Assembly: GCA_030049565.1 (NCBI GenBank)
Contig: JASIKQ010000597.1
Span: 1 to 7,663 of the forward strand
Length of the DNA: 7,663 bases
DNA from: Candidatus Sulfotelmatobacter sp.
GTDB lineage: Bacteria > Acidobacteriota > Terriglobia > Terriglobales > Acidobacteriaceae
Direction: 5' to 3'
Shown: in pieces, positions 1 through 6,937 of the stretch
Layout: the number at the start of each line of letters is the position of its first letter
Numbering within the stretch: the first letter of the stretch is position 1
The notes under the pieces: model-generated
What the model was told of the DNA's origin: nothing
Databases searched by the model: none
Seen by the model: the letters and a program-made list of their open reading frames with translations, nothing else
Program-made: the position numbers and the translations under genes

Positions 1-67
1 TCTTACGATGCAGACGAGACCTAAGATTGTGGGGCACTGGACGGAACCCTTCCGATCTCCTGAGATC
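1..67. other. Left edge, no feature recognised
   Basis: The 67 bp downstream of the MocR-like stop codon show no ORF with recognisable content, no hairpin with a T tract and no RNA gene. Another GATC lies inside the palindrome GAGATCTC (62-69), which overlaps the stop codon. Confidence 0.
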
Positions 68-823
68 TCACGTTGTGGCCAATGCTCGCGTAAGTTCCCT
101 AACACCACGACGGATTTCTTTCACATCCAAAGCAGCGAATCCTAGTTGTAGTCCCTCTCTTGCAAGTGTGCCATGGCCGTAGCGATTGAGTGGAGTCACA
201 TCCACATTGCGCTTCGCTGCGGCAACCGCGGCGGATTCGGCGTCAATCCCGCCGCACAGCCATGCAGCAGTCTGTAACCCCGCTTCGACCGATGAAATTT
301 CCAGCAAACCGGCGAGCCTGAACCGAGCTTCTTCCAGCAACACGGAGAGGCGCTCAGCGTACACCTCGCGCATCCGGCGCACATGACGTGCAAAATGTCC
401 TTCGGTGATGAAATCGGTGAGCACGAGTTGCTCCAACACTGGTACATGCCGGACGGTCAGCGATTGCATTGCTTCAAAGTAATGAACCAATCCTGCGGGA
501 ACCACAACGTAACCCAAGCGTAGAGCAGGAAACAAAACCTTGCTGAAGCTGCCGGCGTAGAGAACCGATTCTCTATTGTCCAGGCCTTGCAGAGCTGGAA
601 TCGGTCGTCCCGAGTAGCGGTACTCGCTGTCGTAATCGTCTTCAAAGATCATTGCACCTGATTTTTTCGCCCACTCCAAGAGTTCGAGCCGCCGAGCCAG
701 GCTCATGGTGGCTCCCAGAGGAAACTGATGCCCCGGTGTTACATAGATCAGCCGAACGTTCTGCGAACGCATTTGGGAAGACTTTATCCCCTGCTCATCC
801 ACACCCGCGGTGAAGATCTTCGC
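68..823 (-). CDS. 5'-truncated MocR/PdxR-type GntR-family regulator, aminotransferase-like domain only
   Basis: This is the C-terminal half of a MocR-type transcription regulator: a fold-type I aminotransferase-like, PLP-binding effector domain that in intact proteins follows an N-terminal winged-helix DNA-binding domain. Visible landmarks on the minus strand are the YVTPGHQFPLG strand-turn, the FEDDYDSEYRY motif carrying the PLP-contacting Asp/Tyr, the SFSK motif whose Lys (codon about 539-541) is the expected PLP Schiff-base lysine, and a LRLGY Arg. The C-terminus is normal and ends at TGA 68-70. About 250 residues remain of a usual 460-500, so the whole HTH domain and the start of the aminotransferase domain are missing. 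The frame stays open to 886, but codons beyond about 823 read antisense through the neighbouring Ig-like gene and do not resemble MocR. No genuine start codon or promoter is left, so the fragment is probably non-functional or a clone artefact. The family is clear; the ligand and target genes cannot be inferred. Confidence 0.
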   Translation of the reverse strand, partial: AKIFTAGVDEQGIKSSQMRSQNVRLIYVTPGHQFPLGATMSLARRLELLEWAKKSGAMIFEDDYDSEYRYSGRPIPALQGLDNRESVLYAGSFSKVLFPALRLGYVVVPAGLVHYFEAMQSLTVRHVPVLEQLVLTDFITEGHFARHVRRMREVYAERLSVLLEEARFRLAGLLEISSVEAGLQTAAWLCGGIDAESAAVAAAKRNVDVTPLNRYGHGTLAREGLQLGFAALDVKEIRRGVRELTRALATT

Positions 824-3107
824 GCAGGATTTGACGAGCACGGTGACTTGGACTTCGTCGGCTCCGACAGTTGCCGCGATCAGCAACTTACAAGCCAGTC
901 AGGGATTGGCCACACTGATCTCGCTGGGCACGGCGACCATTACCGCAACCTACGCTTCAGTGGCCGGATCTACCAACCTGACGATTTCTACTTCCGCAAC
1001 CCTTCAATCTATCACCGTGTCGCCGGCGGGAGTGACGCTTGGCCTCAACGGAACGCAGCAGTTCACGGCTACAGGTACGTTCAGCGATGGCTCGACGGCA
1101 AACCTTACCCAGATTGCGACCTGGGCATCCTTCAACCCCCAAGTCGTGACCGTGAACTCTACCGGCCTGGCTACCGTAATTCAGACGCCGAACCCTAACG
1201 TAGCAGTCGCAGTGACGGCCAGTTATGGGCCGATTGGGCCTTACGGAGCAACAAACATTGGCTGGGTTAGCACGTCCACGAGCATTCCGATATCGTGCCC
1301 CGCGCCTACCATCGACATGAGGTTATTAGTACTGAACAACGCTGGGGCGAATGGGGGCGCGGGATACGCGGATTTCCCGGCGATCCAGCAGATTCTCAAC
1401 TATGTGGGCACTCCCTACGACGTCGTGGACGTTGTCACGGGCACCTTGCCCGCTCTGTCGGATGGCGTCTGCCACGGCTATTATCAGGGCATCATCTATG
1501 CTTTTGGTAACGATATCTACACCAATCCGGCCTTCTACCAGGCGCTGACCTCCTACGAGCAGATCTTCAATGTACGCCAGCTAAACTGGTTCACCAATCC
1601 AACTCCAGACTTTGGATTTAATTACTACGAAGGCTCCATTCCGGATTCGCGAACGGATTCCGGCAGCTTTACTGCGGCCGCCACTCCGGTTTTCTTCTAT
1701 GCGAATACCACGACACCGGTAACTGTCGAAAACGCTTTTATCTATCTGACCACCCCAACCACTCCTACAGGTGGTGGCACAGTAACCCAGCTGTTAGTGG
1801 ACGTGTCGGGCTACACGCTCTCCGGAATCACTAACTTTGCCGATGGCCGCCAATATCTCAGCCAGATGTTCGACAGCAACCAGTATCTGATGCACGATCT
1901 GGTGCTGGCTTATGGGCTGGTTAATTGGCTCACAAAGGGCATCTTCCTCGGCGATTATCATGTTTACGCGAGTCCGCAAGTGGATGACTTTTTCATCGAT
2001 GACACCGAATGGATACCGGGCACGAGCTGCGAGGATCCAAAAAGCCACGACCGAACCCCTCCCGACGCTTCCAATCTCCCAGTTTTCCGGGTTAACTCGG
2101 CGGACATGGCGCAGGTCGTGGCCTGGCAGAATGGGATCCAAGCGGACCCGTCCGGCTTATTTTCAAATTTCAAGCTGACCGTGGCCTTTAACGGCGTTGG
2201 CACAGCCGGGAATGGCGACTGGACTGGCCTCATTGCGCCCATTACTGCAACCTCTTCAACCAACGGCGTAGCCACTTTTACGACCGCAGATTTCTCGGGT
2301 CAGCCCGGCGCGCAAGTGACCGTGACGGGGACGTCCAACGCTGGCGGGATATTCAACGGAACCTGGACCATTCTCTCGGTGGCATCGAGCACTTCGACGA
2401 CTCCGGCTACGACATGGTTCACGGCAACCGTCGCCGGCTCGGGAACTACGCAGCAGCAAGCCGAGACTGGGGCGACGGCGACCGTAGCGGATGATCTGAC
2501 CGCGAATCTGCAAAGCTATCAGGGAGCCTTCCACTGGATCAGCCACACCTTCGATCACCCCAATACTCTGAACAACATGGCCAAGTCCACTCCGAATGGC
2601 AATGGCGATGACATCGATTTGGAAGTACTCACCAACCTTTGGGTAGCTTCAAGTCCCGGCGGCGTGAACCTGGACTTGGATCCGAGCGACACACTCACGC
2701 AACTCACCTTTGCCGACTTCAACCCGGCCAACATGGTGACGCCAGGTATAACCGGTCTCAATGATCCTAACGTGCCGGGCTATTTAAATGCGGATGGCAT
2801 CCAGAATGTCGTGACCGATACTTCCGTACTTAATCAGCAGAACGATGGGCCCAATCCATCGCCGAACGTCGGCATCGTCAATAGCTATGAACCCAACATT
2901 TATGAGGTGCCGCGGCATCCCAATGACATCTACTACAACGTCGCTAATTGGAATGACGATCAAGCCGAATTCGACTGCATCTATTCATACCCAACCGAGG
3001 TGCCACCGTATAACACTTACACCGCGGCCCAGATTCTAAACTTTGTTAGCTCAAGCTTCCTGAGCAATATGTTGATTGGAGACATGGATCCGGAGATGTT
3101 CCACTAA
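810..3107 (+). CDS. BIG2 Ig-like + Agd3-like polysaccharide deacetylase (5'-truncated, ends at premature TAA)
   Basis: Probable secreted carbohydrate-active protein resembling the fungal Agd3 (CE18/CBM87) deacetylase family, which removes acetyl groups from N-acetylated exopolysaccharide. Counting from the in-frame GTG at 810: residues 7-60 are a partial BIG2 Ig-like domain (DLTSTVTWTSS), 64-140 a second one (LQSITVSPAG, FSDGS), 168-235 an alpha/beta segment starting DMRLLVLNN, and about 385 onward the deacetylase-like region. That region has a DDFFIDDTEW motif (392-401), where the Asp pair is a candidate metal/catalytic site, then ISHTFDH (577-583, His579/Asp582/His583), then GDMDPEMFH just before the stop. 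A Thr/Ser/Gly-rich insert lies at about 470-560. The signal peptide and first Ig strands are absent: coding similarity begins only near 825, so GTG810 is a nominal start without a ribosome site. The reading frame resumes after TAA 3105-3107 with the family's normal C-terminus. Domain order is clear; enzyme specificity is inferred. Confidence 0.
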   Translation: MKIFAQDLTSTVTWTSSAPTVAAISNLQASQGLATLISLGTATITATYASVAGSTNLTISTSATLQSITVSPAGVTLGLNGTQQFTATGTFSDGSTANLTQIATWASFNPQVVTVNSTGLATVIQTPNPNVAVAVTASYGPIGPYGATNIGWVSTSTSIPISCPAPTIDMRLLVLNNAGANGGAGYADFPAIQQILNYVGTPYDVVDVVTGTLPALSDGVCHGYYQGIIYAFGNDIYTNPAFYQALTSYEQIFNVRQLNWFTNPTPDFGFNYYEGSIPDSRTDSGSFTAAATPVFFYANTTTPVTVENAFIYLTTPTTPTGGGTVTQLLVDVSGYTLSGITNFADGRQYLSQMFDSNQYLMHDLVLAYGLVNWLTKGIFLGDYHVYASPQVDDFFIDDTEWIPGTSCEDPKSHDRTPPDASNLPVFRVNSADMAQVVAWQNGIQADPSGLFSNFKLTVAFNGVGTAGNGDWTGLIAPITATSSTNGVATFTTADFSGQPGAQVTVTGTSNAGGIFNGTWTILSVASSTSTTPATTWFTATVAGSGTTQQQAETGATATVADDLTANLQSYQGAFHWISHTFDHPNTLNNMAKSTPNGNGDDIDLEVLTNLWVASSPGGVNLDLDPSDTLTQLTFADFNPANMVTPGITGLNDPNVPGYLNADGIQNVVTDTSVLNQQNDGPNPSPNVGIVNSYEPNIYEVPRHPNDIYYNVANWNDDQAEFDCIYSYPTEVPPYNTYTAAQILNFVSSSFLSNMLIGDMDPEMFH
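812..827. other. Breakpoint joining two 5'-truncated divergent genes
   Basis: MocR-like coding sequence (minus strand) stops being recognisable at about 815-823. BIG2-domain coding sequence (plus strand) becomes recognisable at about 825. Between them sits the perfect 10-bp palindrome GAAGATCTTC (812-821), with GATC at 815-818. There is no intergenic DNA, start codon, ribosome site or promoter for either gene. A deletion that removed a divergent promoter region and both 5' ends would give this arrangement. So would ligation of unrelated Sau3AI/MboI-type fragments, or a misassembly. Confidence 0.
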
Positions 3108-3494
3108 CCCGACTTGCATTTTTCCATCAACACCGCGCCGGGAATGCCCACGACCGGACAGACATCCTCGCTCCTCGCCGACACCTATAGTCAGACCTTC
3201 ATTCTGTACAAGCAGGTGTACAACCTGCCGGTTCTCAGTCCATCACTCGATCAAGCCTCACAAGCGATGCAGAATCGGAATGCCTTCAACCTGTCGAATG
3301 TGACCGCGAGCATCATCGGCGCGGGGGGGCCCAACGCGATGATCAGCGTTACCATGCCGCAGTCGGCATCAGTTCCCACCGCTATTATTCCTATCACCGG
3401 GTTGAACAGCGCGGGTGCCGAAGTTTACGGGGGACAATACATCTCGTACATTTCGATGACCGCGGGACAGACGCTGACCATGCCCTTGCCGTAG
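3108..3494 (+). pseudogene. C-terminal part of the Agd3-like deacetylase, cut off by an in-frame stop
   Basis: This segment is in the same frame as the preceding gene and begins directly after its TAA, as PDLHFSINT. It continues with YKQVYNLPVLSPSLDQ, then PITGL and AEVYGGQYISYISM, and ends AGQTLTMPLP at TAG 3492-3494. In Agd3-type proteins as I recall them, the text runs GDxDPxMxHQ-x-LH, then a Y..LYNLPVLSPT-like helix and a final VTG..EVYGGQ..SY strand region. The piece is therefore the missing C-terminus and not a separate gene. The first possible internal start is TTG 3114, with no convincing ribosome site. A CAA-to-TAA change (one C-to-T transition, or a base-call error) restores one continuous protein of about 890 residues. 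The region contains a G7 run (3323-3329), but the frame is intact across it. Confidence 0.
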
Positions 3495-3545
3495 AGAAGG
3501 GAACGGGTGCGGATCTCGTCGTCCAAAATTTGCGCAACTGACGGG
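3495..3545. other. Short convergent intergenic gap, no clear terminator
   Basis: These 51 bp separate the converging 3' ends of the deacetylase gene and the kinase gene. A weak 5-bp stem (CCCTT 3483-3487 with AAGGG 3497-3501) overlaps the deacetylase stop codon but has no T tract. I see no convincing bidirectional terminator. Confidence 0.
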
Positions 3546-6500
3546 TTATCGCGCGGGTTGCAACTCCACAGCCTGCCGAGCAATCAGCAAGAATCCCTTG
3601 TCCCGCGCGTCTTTTTCCAGTGAATGAAGCCGGGCACGGCCGGCCGCGATTCTGCCGGAGTTCATTTCAACTTCTCCCAACGCAAGCCGCGTATCGAACT
3701 GGCACTGCACACAGCCCGCTTTCAAATATTCAGATAAGCGGGATTCCCCATATTTGATGGCAGAATCGGGCTTTCCTGCGGCGGCACGGATTCTGATCGC
3801 GACGGGAACGTAGGACGAAGCTGCCCACTTGTCCTCGGTCTTGTCGGCTAAGGTGTCAGCACGCGTTCCGAGTTGAATGGCTTCCTTATTCTTTTTTTCA
3901 CGAAGCAGAATATCCGCAAGGGTAGCGAGCGCGGAAAGTTCATCCATCGGTGAGTTCTGCTTAACCACCGCGGATAGAGCTTTCCTTGCCAGAGCTTCTG
4001 CCTCATCCAGATGACCGGTGTCGGCAGCAACCCCAGCAATCTGCATCTGCAAACCGGCCACATTGGCGTCTGACCCCTCCTTAGCGGCCAACTCACGTGC
4101 TTTCTCGAGCTGGCTTCCAGCTCCAGACAAATCATCCTTGACCCAATTTAGCTGGGCGACGGCGCTGACCGCATCGGTCCCCGAATATCCCGTTTCTCGC
4201 ACCGCGGCAACTATCTGTGGAACGAGTTTCTCGGCAGCCGGGACGTCCCCCAATGCGAGCATTGCCAACACGAGGTTGGGTCCCATCTCGTTCAAGGCGT
4301 CCTTGCGGCCATACTGGAGATGAAAGGCTAGCGTTTGTTCTATGGCTTGCCTGCCCTCCGCCAATTTCAGCTGGTGTGCCAGCACGAAGCCGCTGGCGCC
4401 TTGCGTCTGTGCGATGCCCGGCTGATCACCAACTTGCCGGTACATGGAAAGAGCTTCGACATACGTCCGATGGCTTCGCTCCAGACTTCCCTGCGTCTGA
4501 TAAATCGCGGCCAGAGTGAAGAGGGTGTCGGCGATGTTCTCGCCCTGGCTGATCTCACGCGCCATCTGGAGGGCAGATTGCGCGGTTTGCATGGCCAGGT
4601 CCAGCTTGCCCTCGGACATATAAATCCAGCCCATCATCGAAAGCGCGAGTGACTCTCCACCCTTGTCCCCAAGTTGAGCGTGCAAACGCTGCGCCTCGAG
4701 GAGTTTGTCAAGGGCCCGTTGCGAGTCACCGCTACCCATAATTCCGCGTCCTTGCCAATAGATGGCTTGGGCACTTAGCAGGCGATCACCCAGCGCCTCG
4801 GCCTTCTGAGCGGCGGTGGCCGCCGCTTGAATGCTGGTTTTAAGGTCTCCCAGTCCACTAGCTCCCTCGGCGACAGCCTCGGCCAAGTCGATACGTGGGT
4901 CCTGGCTGAGGGGAGGGGGAAGTTTCAGCAAGGCTGCCAGGGTCGCTACCGCATCTTTGGGCGCACCACCCCAGGTCTGTGCCTCGGCTAAGCGCAATCC
5001 GTACTCGACATTGTCAGGGTATTGCTGCAGAAGCTTCCGATAGATGTTGGCCCCCTGGGTCCACTCTTTGTTTGCGACGTAATACTGGGCTTCGACCGCA
5101 AGCTGCTCCTCCTGCGAAAGACCACTTGAAAGGTCGAGCGCCTTCTTCGCTTCAATCCTTGAATTCTGGTCGTAGCCCAGATTTCTCCAGGTCATGGATA
5201 GCGCCGAGTGGGTGAGTGGAAACTCCGGTTCAAGGGCGATGGACTTTTCAAACAGATCACGTGCAGCGAGATTGTCGAAACTGCGAAACTTGTTGAGGCC
5301 TTCGGCGTAGAAGCGAGCTGCTTCAGCATTGCGCGGGAAGGAGGCACGGACCGCATTCACATTCCCAGCGGCAATCTCGCCTACGCCCAGCTTTTGCCGC
5401 AGTTCTGCGCCGGCCCGTTCTGCAAGCTGGTCGAGTTGGGAGGCAGAACCTTTTTCAGACACTGCCAGCAGCGTGCCTCTACCAGCTGTGTCCTGCAGAC
5501 GCAGATCAAGACGAATTTGATCGCCGCTCAGAGGAATGAAAGAACCGATTACCACATCATCGCTGCTGAGATTCTTGCCAATTTTCGCCAGTGTCTCCTG
5601 GCTGAAACTGTCGGCGTCCGGGAGCGACATGCCGATCTTCATCTGCCCAATCTTCTCGCCTGGCACGGTGCGGAGTTTGTCTCCCGCAGCTAACTCCGTG
5701 CTCAGCATCTCCGCCAGCGCCGTGGACACCCATGCCAGCTCGGGTCGGCCGGACAAATTCTGGAAGCCAAGAACAGCCACTGAGCGCCTGACCGAGGCGG
5801 AAGCGGGATGTGGCCGGGACATCCTAATCAGGTACCAGAAGGCACCCAACGCGAAGACCACCGCCAATGCAGCGCCGGCAATAATCCGCCACGGACGGGA
5901 CTGGGCAATGCGCACCGTCCCAGTACTCAACCCCTCGAGATCTTGGGCCAAGTCCCGCGCCGACCGGTATCGCTTGGCTGGATCTTTTTCGAGGCACTTC
6001 AGAATCACGGCTTCGATGCTGCGGGAAAGCGCAGGATTCAACCTTCGCGGCGAGATCGGAGCAGTGTGAAGAATGTCTCCTGCGAGAGCGGTAGGAATTT
6101 TCTCATCGAAGGGCCGTTTGCCCGTCGACATTTCATAAAGCACTGCACCGGCGGCCCAGATGTCGGTGCGCGCGTCAGCGTTTTCGCCGCGCAGTTGTTC
6201 CGGCGCCATATAAGGGAGTGTGCCTGATATTTCCTGCGACTGGGTGAGGGTCGCGGTCAGACCTGACTCACTGGCATGGGGCATCAACTGTGCCAGGCCG
6301 AAGTCAAGAATTTTCAGCCTGTCATCAGAAGTCAGCCTCAGGTTCGCAGGTTTGAGATCGCGGTGTACAATTCCCCGCTCGTGAGCGGCGCCTAGGCCTT
6401 GAGCTAACTGGATTCCAAGAACCACAAGTTCCTTTCCGGAAAGGGCTCCACCCGCCAGCTTATGGTCCAAACTCAAACCGGAAATGTACTCGGTTGCCAA

Positions 6501-6575
6501 ATAGTCAGTCTGATTCTGAGTGCTGAATTCGAAGATAGTCGCAATATTGGGATGGTTCAGTTTGGCGAGAGCCAT
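3546..6575 (-). CDS. Transmembrane Ser/Thr protein kinase with TolB-like domain and TPR repeats (main ORF, N-lobe out of frame)
   Basis: Hanks-type (PknB-like) Ser/Thr kinase lacking its first part in this frame. Counting from ATG 6575: residues 1-215 give the rest of the kinase domain, with the LNHPNI segment, catalytic loop HRDLKPAN (71-78), DFG (91-93), the SGTLPYMAPEQL activation/P+1 region (117-128), DIWAAGAVLYEM, and the Arg of KCLEKDPAKRY. A single hydrophobic helix at about 231-250 is the membrane anchor. Residues 264-398 resemble the TolB-N/FlgO-like domain (SVAVLGFQNLSG), expected outside the membrane. Residues about 417-1009 are a long array of TPR-like helical pairs, probably a protein-interaction surface. 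The Gly-rich loop and ATP-binding Lys lie in the overlapping upstream frame (6557-6766). ATG 6575 falls inside the kinase fold just before helix C's end, so it is not the true start; one extra base at 6574/6575 gives a 1073-residue protein. As read, an N-lobe-less product would not bind ATP normally. Substrates are unknown. Confidence 0.
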   Translation of the reverse strand: MALAKLNHPNIATIFEFSTQNQTDYLATEYISGLSLDHKLAGGALSGKELVVLGIQLAQGLGAAHERGIVHRDLKPANLRLTSDDRLKILDFGLAQLMPHASESGLTATLTQSQEISGTLPYMAPEQLRGENADARTDIWAAGAVLYEMSTGKRPFDEKIPTALAGDILHTAPISPRRLNPALSRSIEAVILKCLEKDPAKRYRSARDLAQDLEGLSTGTVRIAQSRPWRIIAGAALAVVFALGAFWYLIRMSRPHPASASVRRSVAVLGFQNLSGRPELAWVSTALAEMLSTELAAGDKLRTVPGEKIGQMKIGMSLPDADSFSQETLAKIGKNLSSDDVVIGSFIPLSGDQIRLDLRLQDTAGRGTLLAVSEKGSASQLDQLAERAGAELRQKLGVGEIAAGNVNAVRASFPRNAEAARFYAEGLNKFRSFDNLAARDLFEKSIALEPEFPLTHSALSMTWRNLGYDQNSRIEAKKALDLSSGLSQEEQLAVEAQYYVANKEWTQGANIYRKLLQQYPDNVEYGLRLAEAQTWGGAPKDAVATLAALLKLPPPLSQDPRIDLAEAVAEGASGLGDLKTSIQAAATAAQKAEALGDRLLSAQAIYWQGRGIMGSGDSQRALDKLLEAQRLHAQLGDKGGESLALSMMGWIYMSEGKLDLAMQTAQSALQMAREISQGENIADTLFTLAAIYQTQGSLERSHRTYVEALSMYRQVGDQPGIAQTQGASGFVLAHQLKLAEGRQAIEQTLAFHLQYGRKDALNEMGPNLVLAMLALGDVPAAEKLVPQIVAAVRETGYSGTDAVSAVAQLNWVKDDLSGAGSQLEKARELAAKEGSDANVAGLQMQIAGVAADTGHLDEAEALARKALSAVVKQNSPMDELSALATLADILLREKKNKEAIQLGTRADTLADKTEDKWAASSYVPVAIRIRAAAGKPDSAIKYGESRLSEYLKAGCVQCQFDTRLALGEVEMNSGRIAAGRARLHSLEKDARDKGFLLIARQAVELQPAR

Positions 6576-6766
6576 GCTTCCATGCGGAACCGTTTGCGCA
6601 CGGCCTCATCTGCCAGCGTGCCCGCAGGAAGGACTTTGATCGCGACATCGCGCTCCAGTGGTTCGTCGTGAGCGCGGTAAACAACACCCATACCTCCAGC
6701 GCCAATTTCGTCCAGGATGCGATATCGGCCGAGTCTTTGGCCGATGAAGTGGGAAGGTGCGGCCAT
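6557..6766 (-). pseudogene. N-terminal lobe of the same Ser/Thr kinase, separated by a frameshift
   Basis: From ATG 6766 this frame encodes MAAPSHFIGQRLGRYRIL, then the glycine-rich loop IGAGGMGVVYRA (residues 21-32) and VAIKVLP with the ATP-binding Lys44, continuing into VRKRFRMEA. It then runs out of the kinase family into WLSPN and stops at TGA 6557-6559. The main ORF picks up exactly where it fails: ..RMEA from this frame plus ALAKLNHPN from the other gives the canonical kinase helix-C/beta-4 text, with only one codon's first base missing between 6575 and 6574. The two frames overlap at 6557-6575. An in-frame TTG at 6790 would add eight residues, but it lies upstream of the predicted -10 box, and ATG 6766 gives the typical short kinase leader. 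No Shine-Dalgarno sequence is evident before either start. Confidence 0.
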
Positions 6767-6777
6767 CCAATGGAAGA

Positions 6778-6806
6778 ATGTTAGGCCCAATGGGCGGAGC
6801 GGTCAA
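6778..6806 (-). promoter_or_regulatory. Predicted sigma-70-type promoter of the kinase gene
   Basis: On the minus strand, TTGACC (6806-6801) matches the -35 consensus at five of six positions. A 17-bp spacer separates it from TAACAT (6783-6778), which matches the -10 consensus at four of six. The start point would be near 6770, only about 4 nt before ATG 6766. A near-leaderless mRNA agrees with the absence of a Shine-Dalgarno sequence and favours ATG 6766 over TTG 6790. This is prediction from sequence only. Confidence 0.
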
Positions 6807-6849
6807 TTTAGATCAGGGTGTAACACCGTGAGCATGACTATCGATTGGT

Positions 6850-6896
6850 CGCTAATTCTGAACTTGAGCCCGGCCTTCAGGAGGCGTCAATTAGCG
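6850..6896. repeat. 8-bp inverted repeat in the gap between PD40 gene and kinase
   Basis: CGCTAATT (6850-6857) and AATTAGCG (6889-6896) form perfect 8-bp arms around a 31-nt loop, downstream of the PD40 gene's stop and upstream of the kinase promoter. There is no T tract, so it is a weak terminator candidate. It could equally be an operator or chance. Confidence 0.
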
Positions 6897-6937
6897 GATT
6901 GCCCGTCATCCGGCCACGATTCCCACCGGAGGCGTCA
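6880..6937. repeat. Direct repeat GGAGGCGTCA, two copies
   Basis: GGAGGCGTCA occurs at 6880-6889 and again at 6928-6937, 48 bp apart. The second copy includes the stop codon of the PD40 gene. A 10-mer twice in under 170 bp is somewhat unexpected by chance, but no known binding-site class is recognised. Confidence 0.

Noticed and set aside
728..1198. A 156-codon plus-strand frame across the MocR/Ig junction
   Set aside because: It overlaps recognisable BIG2 coding sequence in another frame and shows no family features; it exists only because stops are scarce there.
3105..3107. Stop-codon recoding (selenocysteine/pyrrolysine) or programmed readthrough in the deacetylase
   Set aside because: The codon is TAA, not TGA or TAG, and no downstream recoding structure is apparent. 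A one-base change from CAA is simpler.
3323..3329. G7 homopolymer as a possible frameshift site
   Set aside because: The protein text on both sides (ASIIGAGGPNAMISV) stays in the family frame, so no lesion is needed here.
3483..3501. Hairpin CCCTT/AAGGG at the end of the deacetylase as an intrinsic terminator
   Set aside because: The stem is only 5 bp, overlaps the stop codon and has no T tract on either strand.
5208..6227. Long plus-strand open frames opposite the kinase gene (e.g. 5208-5693, 5536-6069, 5808-6227)
   Set aside because: They are antisense to clear TolB-like/kinase coding sequence, have low-complexity Arg/Ser/Pro-rich text and no recognisable motifs. They are shadows of a GC-rich gene.
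6557..6590. Programmed -1 frameshifting in the kinase mRNA
   Set aside because: Re-reading one base would restore the frame (EAMALAKL), but there is no X-XXY-YYZ slippery heptamer and no obvious stimulatory hairpin. A missing base is more likely.
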